This document shows, one piece after another, positions 25,773 to 31,658 of a stretch of DNA of 33,348 nucleotides. The translations under genes were made by a program, and so were the position numbers. How positions within the stretch are numbered: the stretch's first letter is position 1; each line of letters opens with the position of its first letter. Origin of the DNA: Sphaerotilus uruguayifluvii. Lineage in GTDB: Bacteria; Pseudomonadota; Gammaproteobacteria; Burkholderiales; Burkholderiaceae_C. The notes under the pieces are model-generated. The model ran no database searches. It had not been told where the DNA came from and saw only the letters and a list, made by a program, of their open reading frames with translations. The DNA lies in contig NZ_JABSNM010000033.1 of assembly GCF_013294065.1 (NCBI RefSeq), forward strand, positions 1 to 33,348, in the 5' to 3' direction.

Positions 25773-26779
25773 CCGCTGCAATCCCCGCGGGCGCCTGCGC
25801 CCTTCCCCATGCCGAAGTGATGGACCGCCTGGCCGCACGGCACGGGCAGATCGCCGAGCTGATCGGCGGCCGCCCGGTCCAGTACGTCGACGTGCCGATG
25901 TACGCCAACGTCGGCGACCTGCTGATCATGCTCGGCACCGAACGCTTCTTCGAGCGCCACCGCATCGAGGTGCGGCGCCGCTCGGCCTACTTCAACTTCG
26001 ACCTGTCGCGGGTGCGCCCCGACGAGGTCGTCGTCTTCCAGGGCGGAGGCAACTTCGGCGATCTGTACGAGCATCCGCAGTCGGTGCGCGACACCAGCAT
26101 CGAGCGCCTGGCCGGCCACCGGGTCATCGTGATGCCGCAGTCGCTGCACTTCCGCGATCCGGAGGCGATCGCGCGCATGGCACCGCGCTACCGGCGCCAC
26201 CCCGACTTCCACCTGTGCGTGCGCGACCGCGAGTCGATGGTGCTGGCGCGCGAGTTCACCCCGAACGTGCACCTGCTGCCGGACATGGCGCACCAGCTCT
26301 GGCCGCTGCAGCGCAGCGCGCACGCGGCGCCGCCGTCCGACCGGACCGGCCGGGTGCTGCACTTCATCCGCACCGACGGCGAGTCCGGCGAGCCGCCGAG
26401 CCTGCCCGGCACGGAGCATGCGGCCGTCACCCGCAGCGACTGGCCCGACTTCGTCGGCCGGCGCGACGCGGTCTACCTGAACCTGTGCCGCGCGCTGCGG
26501 GTGCTGCGTGCGCTGCGCCTGGACGGGCAGGTCTCGCAGCCGGCGCTGCGGGCCTGGCGCGGCCATGTCGAAGCGCTCGCCGCGCAGGCCATCGCGCTGT
26601 TCGGCAGCCACGAGCGCGTCGTCACCGACCGCCTGCACGGCCACATCCTGTCATGCCTGCTGGCGGTGCCGAACCAGGTGATCGACAACGCCTACGGCAA
26701 GAACTCGCGCTATGTCGGCGAGTGGACCGGCGCCAGCGACATCGTCGAGCTGATCGCGCCGGTGGCCGCGGCAGCCTGA
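25769..26779 (+). CDS. Polysaccharide pyruvyl transferase family protein
   Basis: A 336-residue cytoplasmic protein of the polysaccharide pyruvyl transferase family (GumL/ExoV/CsaB fold). These transfer pyruvate from phosphoenolpyruvate to a sugar, making an acidic ketal. Visible family elements are YVDVPMYANVGDLLIMLGTERFF near 39-60, VVFQGGGNFGDLYEHP, VIVMPQSLHFRDPE, VCVRDRES-like FHLCVRDRESMVLA, LLPDMAHQLWP, and the C-terminal VVTDRLHGHILSCLLAVPNQVIDNAYGKNSRY split by normal linkers. The start overlaps the flippase stop (ATGA). It ends the plus-strand operon, 40 bases from the convergent GT2 gene. Pyruvylation adds negative charge that could bind calcium, which fits the RTX context; that link is inference. 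Confidence 0.88.
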   Translation: MTAAIPAGACALPHAEVMDRLAARHGQIAELIGGRPVQYVDVPMYANVGDLLIMLGTERFFERHRIEVRRRSAYFNFDLSRVRPDEVVVFQGGGNFGDLYEHPQSVRDTSIERLAGHRVIVMPQSLHFRDPEAIARMAPRYRRHPDFHLCVRDRESMVLAREFTPNVHLLPDMAHQLWPLQRSAHAAPPSDRTGRVLHFIRTDGESGEPPSLPGTEHAAVTRSDWPDFVGRRDAVYLNLCRALRVLRALRLDGQVSQPALRAWRGHVEALAAQAIALFGSHERVVTDRLHGHILSCLLAVPNQVIDNAYGKNSRYVGEWTGASDIVELIAPVAAAA

Positions 26780-26819
26780 GCGCCGGGCGGGCCCGTCCCG
26801 CTCGCTGCGCTCATTGCGC

Positions 26820-27758
26820 TCAGGCGGCCCAGCGGTCGACCAGATTGCGGGCGCTGACGCGCAGGCCCCGGCGCAGCAGCTGCAGCGCCACGCCGCGCCG
26901 CAGCGACGCGTCGGCCGGCGCCGACTGCTGCAGGCAGCGCCGGGTCAGCCCCAGCGTGCCGCGCAGGCTCGACCAGGCGCTGGCACGGTGCGCGAACAGC
27001 ACCGGCGCGAGCTCCGCATGCCCGACCGGCCGCGGCAGCGCCAGCGCGCCGAGGTTGTCCAGCGCCACCCGCAGGTGCACCTCCTGCTGCGCCTGGCGCC
27101 GCGCCTGGCTGATCTGCCCGGCGTGGACGCGGTAGCGCAGCAGCGGCTCGGGCAGGTTTCGCAGCCGGCCGAAGCGTGCCAGATCCGACCAGAGGCGATA
27201 GTCCTCGGCGTACTGGTGGCCGGCGTCGTAGCGCAGGCCGTGCGCCTGCAGCACGTCGGAGCGCATCATCACGCTCGGATGCGCGAAGCTCGACCAGGTC
27301 GCCAGCATCGCCCGGCAGCCGCGGTCGTCGGTCGGGAAGCGCAGCACGCCGCGCCGGTCGCCGAACATCTCGATCGCGCTGCCGCACAGCACCAGCGCGG
27401 GATCGTCGCGGAAGGCCGCCACCTGGCGCGCGATGCGCTCGGGCCGGCACAGGTCGTCGGCGTCCATGCGCGCCACCAGCGCGCCGCGGCAGGCCGCCAG
27501 CCCGGCATTGAGCGCGGCGACGATGCCGCCGTTGGGCCGGGTCAGCACCCGCAGCCGCGCGTCCTGCGCCGCCAGCCGGGCCAGCAGCGCCGGCGTGCCG
27601 TCGGTCGAGCCGTCGTCGACGACGACCAGCTCGAGATCGCGCCAGGTCTGGCCCAGGACCGAGGCGATCGCCGCCTCCAGATGCGCCTCGCCGTTCCAGA
27701 CCGGCATCAGCACCGAGACGGCCGGCGCGCCCGCCGTCTGCGCCCTCGTCGCGCTCAT
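26820..27758 (-). CDS. Glycosyltransferase family 2
   Basis: A 312-residue cytoplasmic or membrane-associated inverting transferase. The GT-A fold opens with SVLMPVWNGEAHLEAAIASVL, followed by LVVVDDGSTDGT, NGGIVAALNAGL and the metal-binding ALVARMDADDLCRPERI (DxD). HPSVMMRSDVL and YAEDYRLWSDLARFG are typical of acceptor-side motifs in this family. The C terminus is a basic helical tail with no clear membrane helix. The start overlaps the WecG-family stop by four bases (ATGA). It is the last gene of the minus-strand polysaccharide operon. Donor and acceptor sugars cannot be read from the sequence. Confidence 0.9.
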   Translation of the reverse strand: MSATRAQTAGAPAVSVLMPVWNGEAHLEAAIASVLGQTWRDLELVVVDDGSTDGTPALLARLAAQDARLRVLTRPNGGIVAALNAGLAACRGALVARMDADDLCRPERIARQVAAFRDDPALVLCGSAIEMFGDRRGVLRFPTDDRGCRAMLATWSSFAHPSVMMRSDVLQAHGLRYDAGHQYAEDYRLWSDLARFGRLRNLPEPLLRYRVHAGQISQARRQAQQEVHLRVALDNLGALALPRPVGHAELAPVLFAHRASAWSSLRGTLGLTRRCLQQSAPADASLRRGVALQLLRRGLRVSARNLVDRWAA

Positions 27759-28591
27759 CGCCGGTGCCGCTCGACCAGCTCGCGCGCCACCAGCAGCGGG
27801 AACTGCACGATGCCGGCGAGATAGCGCCGCCCGAGCCGGCGCGGCTCCGACAGCGAGCGGTACAGCCACTCCAGCCGCAGCTGGCGCACCAGCGGCGGCG
27901 CGCGGCGCTTGCTGCCGGCGAGAAAGTCGATCGTCGCGCCGACGCACAGCGCGACCTTCGCGCCGAGCTGGTGCTGGTAGCGCTGCGCGAAGATCTCCTG
28001 CTTGGGCGCGCCCAGGCCGAGCACCAGCAGGTCCGGCGCCGTCTCGGTGACGCGGCGGCAGATGCGCTCGCACAGCGCCTCGTCGCGCTCGAAGCGCCAC
28101 GGCGGCGACAGCGTGCCCACCACGTCGGCGCAGGGCCAGCGCTCCTCGATGCGCAGCGCGGCCTCCTCCGCCACCCCCTCGGCCGCACCGAGCAGGAAGA
28201 CACGCAGCCGGCGCCCGCGCGCCTGGTGATCGTCGAGCAGCCAGGGCACGAAGTCGCTGCCCGGAATCGTCTCGGGCACCTGCACGCCCAGCAGCGGGCT
28301 GACCGACCGGATCGGCCAGCCGTCGACGATGACCAGGTCGGCCTCGTCGTAGGCGGTGCGGAACCCGCTGTCGCCGCGCAGCTTCAGCACATGGTCGACA
28401 TTGGGCGTCACCACGTAGCGGCATCGCCCCGGCCAGGGCGCGGCCAGCCAGTCTCCGACCCGACCGACCGCCTCGTCGCGGGTCACGGCATCGATCTGGA
28501 TGCCGAACAGCCGGTTGGTGGTCGGCGGCCGCGTGGTGGCCATGCCGGTCAGATCCTCCTCCTCCTCGCGGACGGCGGTTCTCGCAGACAT
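27755..28591 (-). CDS. WecG/TagA/CpsF family glycosyltransferase
   Basis: A 278-residue GT26-family enzyme, which usually adds N-acetylmannosamine-type or glucosyl residues to a lipid-linked sugar on the inner membrane. It shows FGIQIDAVTRDEAV, the family motif TPNVDHVLKLR (usually TPNADH), ADLVIVDGWPIRSVSPLLG, PETIPGSDFVPWLL, VFLLGAAEGVAEEAA, PDLLVLGLGAPKQEIF and CVGATIDFLAGSKRRAP. The C terminus (GLEWLYRSLSEPRRLGRRYL-like) ends in a basic membrane-associating helix. I start at 28591, where AGGAGG lies 6 bases upstream. A second ATG at 28543 also has a GA-rich site (encoding EEEED), so two starts are possible. It overlaps GT2 by four bases. Confidence 0.92.
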   Translation of the reverse strand: MSARTAVREEEEDLTGMATTRPPTTNRLFGIQIDAVTRDEAVGRVGDWLAAPWPGRCRYVVTPNVDHVLKLRGDSGFRTAYDEADLVIVDGWPIRSVSPLLGVQVPETIPGSDFVPWLLDDHQARGRRLRVFLLGAAEGVAEEAALRIEERWPCADVVGTLSPPWRFERDEALCERICRRVTETAPDLLVLGLGAPKQEIFAQRYQHQLGAKVALCVGATIDFLAGSKRRAPPLVRQLRLEWLYRSLSEPRRLGRRYLAGIVQFPLLVARELVERHRR

Positions 28592-28601
28592 TCTGATCCT
28601 C

Positions 28602-29162
28602 CTAGAAGGCCAGCCAGTAGCCGTACCAGGCCTGGCGGGCGCGCTGAACCGTCTGGTCGCGCAGATGACGGGCGGGCATGCCACCCCAGACCGTCGACGC
28701 CGGCACCTCGCGGGTGACGACGGAAAACGGGAACACGACCGCGTTGGCGCCGATGCGACAGCCCGGCATGACACGCACCGACATGAACAGCCAGGCGTCG
28801 TCATCGATCTGCACCGACTCACCGCGGGTCGGAAAGTCGGGGTGGCCGAGATCGTGGCCAAGCGTGAGCACGCAGCACTCGCGCGACAGGTTCACGTTGC
28901 GGCCGATGCGGATGCCACGCCGGTTGTCGAGCAGGCAGCCCGGCCCGACGATGCTGCCCTCGCCGATCTCGAGCAGGCCGATCGGCGAGGTCAAGCGCAC
29001 CCGGCGATGGACCTGAGCACCGGCTGCGACGCGAAAGCCGAACAGCCTCAGCCACAGCCGGCGCAGCAGGCAGCCCGGCAGCCAGGCCAGGCCGGCATTG
29101 ATCAGTCCGGTCAGCAGGAAATAGCCCTGCAGCAGCACGAAGCGTTTCGGGGATATCGCCAT
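28602..29162 (-). CDS. Hexapeptide-repeat acyltransferase (WcaF-like)
   Basis: A 186-residue left-handed beta-helix acyltransferase, probably acetylating a sugar of the exopolysaccharide with acetyl-CoA. An N-terminal hydrophobic helix region (FVLLQGYFLLTGLINAGLAWLPG) precedes hexapeptide coils (IGLLEIGEGSIVGPGCLLDN, IRIGRNVNLSRECCVLTLGHD). The His in LGHD is the likely catalytic base. The end, IGANAVVFPFSVVTREVPASTVWGGMPAR, is the classic closing motif of the family, divided by normal coils. It resembles colanic-acid WcaF/WcaB proteins and serine acetyltransferase relatives. It starts 2 bases after the GT4 stop. Its TAG stop touches the ribosome site of the WecG-family gene. Confidence 0.88.
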   Translation of the reverse strand: MAISPKRFVLLQGYFLLTGLINAGLAWLPGCLLRRLWLRLFGFRVAAGAQVHRRVRLTSPIGLLEIGEGSIVGPGCLLDNRRGIRIGRNVNLSRECCVLTLGHDLGHPDFPTRGESVQIDDDAWLFMSVRVMPGCRIGANAVVFPFSVVTREVPASTVWGGMPARHLRDQTVQRARQAWYGYWLAF

Positions 29163-29164
29163 GC

Positions 29165-30139
29165 TCAGGTCCCGAGCGGCGACAACCGCGCATAGATCGA
29201 CCCGAGCCGCTGCGCGATCTGGTCACCGCCGAGACCCCGCTGACGGATCCGACGGCGCCGTTCGCCCGGCGAGCCCCGTGCTGCCTCGATGCAGTCGTGC
29301 AGCTGCGCGGCAATGCGCCCGACCGGCTCGTCGAGCCTGAACACACCCGTGCCCGGCGTGCGTCCGAGCAGCTGGCGCACATCACCCACGTCGGAAGCCA
29401 GCACAGCCAGATCGCAGGCCAGCGCCTCCTTGACCACCTGCGGCGATCCCTCGCTCAGCGAAGTCAGCACCAGCGCCGAGGCCCGCCGCATCGCGTCGCG
29501 GACCTGCTCGCGTTCCATGTTGTGCAGCACCACCACCTCGACGGGGCCGAAGCGCTCGCGCCAGGCCGTAACGATCGCCTCGAACAGCGGATGGTTCTTG
29601 ACCGCGCGTGCCGGATCGCCAGGAAAGATCAGGCGCACCGGCGAGGTCTCGCCGCCGCAGCACGCAGGCTCCGGCGAGAAGAAGCGGTCATCGACCCCGC
29701 AGGGAAGCACCTCGACCTCTCGGGCATGAGGCCGTGCGGCCTGCGCGATCTCGTCGCTGACCCCCACCACCACCGCCGCACAGCCCAGCACACGGCGGGT
29801 GATGGCGACCTGCACTGGCAGACCCTGCTGCGCCAGGATGTCGCCTCCGTGCAGCGTCACCACCACGCGCTGGCGCACCGGCGGCGGCAGCAGCGGCAGG
29901 AAAGCCGCCGTCAGGCCGTAGTGAAGATGGATCACGTCATGGCCGCCACGCACGCAGGCCGTCCAGGCCCGCGCGAAACCTTTCACATACCACTGAGGTC
30001 CGCGAAAGCCCTCGATGACCTCGACATCCACCTCCGCATGGCGCGACAGGTCGCGCACCTGCTCGGCGACGAAGGTTCCAGCATAGGGATAGGCCGGGTT
30101 CCGCCCCGGATACATGTTGGTGATGACCAGGATTCTCAA
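29165..30139 (-). CDS. Glycosyltransferase family 4 (GT-B fold), TTG start
   Basis: A 324-residue retaining transferase. The N-terminal GT4 signature is RILVITNMYPGRNPAYPYAG followed by TFVAEQVRDL. HDVIHLHYGLTAAFLPL, VVVTLHGGDIL, VVVGVSDEIA and VEVLPCGVDDRFF form the first domain and linker. LIFPGDPARAVKNHPLF, ALVLTSLSEGSPQVVKEALACDLAVLASDVGDVRQLL and the EX7E-type site make up the nucleotide-sugar domain. The start codon is TTG (30139-30137): it overlaps the upstream TGA as TTGA, has GGAGG 5 bases upstream, and keeps the conserved first strand. The next ATG (30115) would remove it. It belongs to the five-gene minus-strand operon. Confidence 0.9.
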   Translation of the reverse strand: MRILVITNMYPGRNPAYPYAGTFVAEQVRDLSRHAEVDVEVIEGFRGPQWYVKGFARAWTACVRGGHDVIHLHYGLTAAFLPLLPPPVRQRVVVTLHGGDILAQQGLPVQVAITRRVLGCAAVVVGVSDEIAQAARPHAREVEVLPCGVDDRFFSPEPACCGGETSPVRLIFPGDPARAVKNHPLFEAIVTAWRERFGPVEVVVLHNMEREQVRDAMRRASALVLTSLSEGSPQVVKEALACDLAVLASDVGDVRQLLGRTPGTGVFRLDEPVGRIAAQLHDCIEAARGSPGERRRRIRQRGLGGDQIAQRLGSIYARLSPLGT

Positions 30140-31275
30140 GCGCGCCTCCGGTAGGCCATCAGAAGGAAGGAGGAATTGATGACCAGCGACGACATCAGAT
30201 AGAAGGAATAGATGTTGTTCTCGAACATCAGGCGGAAGATCAGGATCGGCACCAGCGCGATCAGTTCACGGTGGCTCCGGACAAAGAGCAGCAGGCGCCG
30301 CAGCATGTAGAAGACCACCACCAGACCGATGACGCCGAAGTCCACCAGCGTCAGGATGAAGTCGTTGTGCGGCATGTAGCCGTTCCAGACCACCTCGTAG
30401 CCGCTGAAGCCGCGGCCGAAGAGGATGCTGGCCAGCGACGAGGACATCACGTCGGTCAGGAAGACCACATAGGCATAGATGCGCCAGGTCAGCGAGCTCT
30501 CGTATTCCGGCCCGAAGTCGTAGAGCGAGTAGCCGATGCGCGCCGCGTCGAACAGCGTGCCCATGCCGAAGTCGGTCACGAACGCGAACGGCGAGAAGAT
30601 CTTCGTGTGCAGCTCGGGGTTGAACATCGCCAGCCCGGCCTCGCCGACGAGGCCGACCAGCGCTGCCATCAGCACGGTCCTCAGGATCTGCCCGGAGCTG
30701 ATGCGGGCAAAGTTCAGCAGCAGCAACAGCGACAGCATGCCCGAGCCGGTCGAGGTCGAGGCCCAGGCCAGCCCAATGAAGGCCAGCCGGTAGTCCCAGC
30801 GGATGCCCTGTCGGGCCTCGACGACGAACAGCAGCGGCACGCTCGACAGGATGTAGCTGCCGAAGAGATTGGCATGCTCGAATGGCAGGAAGGTGCGCTC
30901 CGCATAGACGCCGGTCGCGACCGCCCGGACGATGCACAGCACACCGAACAGCAGGTTGGCCCACAGCAGCAGCGTGGCCGAGCCGAGCAGGCTCTGCGGA
31001 CTGCGCCGGGTCAGGCACACCGGGATCGCGACCGCCAGCAGCAGCAGTCCGACATAGCGGAAGGCCATCGCGACATGCCCGCTCTGCAGCCAGGCCAGCA
31101 CGATCAGCAGCACGAAGCCGACCATCGCCCGCATCGCCGCTGCGCTGCGCACCTCGACGACCTGGGTACGCAGAAGCACCAGGGCACTCACGAGCAGGCA
31201 CAGCAGAAAGGAGGCCCCTCGCTGCACCGTCATGAAATCCAGTGCCAGCTTCATCAGCAGCAGCACGTTCAACAT
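30136..31275 (-). CDS. O-antigen ligase/Wzy-like polysaccharide polymerase
   Basis: A 379-residue membrane protein with about ten hydrophobic segments. A large polar loop lies before FGRGFSGYEVVWNGYMPHNDFILTLVDFGVIGLVVVF; the motif around PHNDFILTLVDFGVIG (usually HN..L..L...G..G) is the hallmark of the Wzy_C/WaaL family. These proteins polymerise or ligate undecaprenyl-linked sugar repeats in the periplasm. RTFLPFEHANLFGSYIL is the other typical loop. ATG 31275 is preceded by GGGG; a GTG at 31278 is an in-frame alternative. It is first in the minus-strand operon and overlaps GT4 by four bases. Wzy and Wzx in one window indicate a Wzx/Wzy-type pathway rather than an ABC-type one. Confidence 0.85.
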   Translation of the reverse strand: MLNVLLLMKLALDFMTVQRGASFLLCLLVSALVLLRTQVVEVRSAAAMRAMVGFVLLIVLAWLQSGHVAMAFRYVGLLLLAVAIPVCLTRRSPQSLLGSATLLLWANLLFGVLCIVRAVATGVYAERTFLPFEHANLFGSYILSSVPLLFVVEARQGIRWDYRLAFIGLAWASTSTGSGMLSLLLLLNFARISSGQILRTVLMAALVGLVGEAGLAMFNPELHTKIFSPFAFVTDFGMGTLFDAARIGYSLYDFGPEYESSLTWRIYAYVVFLTDVMSSSLASILFGRGFSGYEVVWNGYMPHNDFILTLVDFGVIGLVVVFYMLRRLLLFVRSHRELIALVPILIFRLMFENNIYSFYLMSSLVINSSFLLMAYRRRA

Positions 31276-31351
31276 CACATCCCCGCGTCCGACAGTTTTT
31301 TCCGCAATCCCGCCCTGGGATCCGGTGCAGCGGCAGTAGAACCGATCGGAT

Positions 31352-31372
31352 CGGCACCAGAAAATGGTGCCG
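31352..31372. promoter_or_regulatory. Perfect hairpin CGGCACCA/TGGTGCCG
   Basis: CGGCACCA (31352-31359) and TGGTGCCG (31365-31372) flank the loop GAAAA. No T run follows on either strand, so an operator or leader structure of the wzy transcript is more likely than a terminator. Confidence 0.6.
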
Positions 31373-31478
31373 GAGGCTCTTTCCGCTGGAACCAGGTTAT
31401 TTTTCTCGCAATTTCATATGCTTCACATTGGGCTGGGCGAATGGAACATGAAATCCTCGCGACCACTACCCTTCATCA

Positions 31479-31572
31479 AGGGGGAATCCCATCATCCAGG
31501 GGGTATTCACGCCCGGAAGGCCGAAGGATGGATGGAAAGCGAGAACGATGACCGATCTCGCCCATACCCCCT
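31479..31572. promoter_or_regulatory. AGGGGGWAT motif cluster upstream of the NIDO-RTX gene
   Basis: AGGGGGAAT (31479-31487) and AGGGGGTAT (31498-31506) are direct repeats 19 bases apart. ATACCCCCT (31564-31572) is an inverted third copy. The paired direct-repeat layout is what a LytTR-like or other dimeric regulator might bind; no regulator is assigned. Confidence 0.45.
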
Positions 31573-31658
31573 TGAACAGGGGATCAATGCCTGCCGATGC
31601 AACGGATGCACGACAAGAAAATGAAAGACCCACCATCACGACATCTGGATACCCACCC

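Larger units (their letters stand above)
31279..31658. other. Divergent regulatory region between the wzy operon and the NIDO-RTX gene
   Basis: This 380-base region has no gene I can support. It holds a perfect 8-bp inverted repeat (31352-31372), an AT-rich patch (about 31398-31436) that probably contains promoters, and three copies of AGGGGGWAT (31479-31487, 31498-31506, and inverted at 31564-31572). AGGGGATC-like sequence follows at 31578-31585. There is no strong ribosome site before 31659. Confidence 0.6.

Noticed and set aside
26780..26819. GC-rich inverted sequence between the convergent operons as a bidirectional terminator
   Set aside because: The pairing is imperfect and there is no T tract on either strand.
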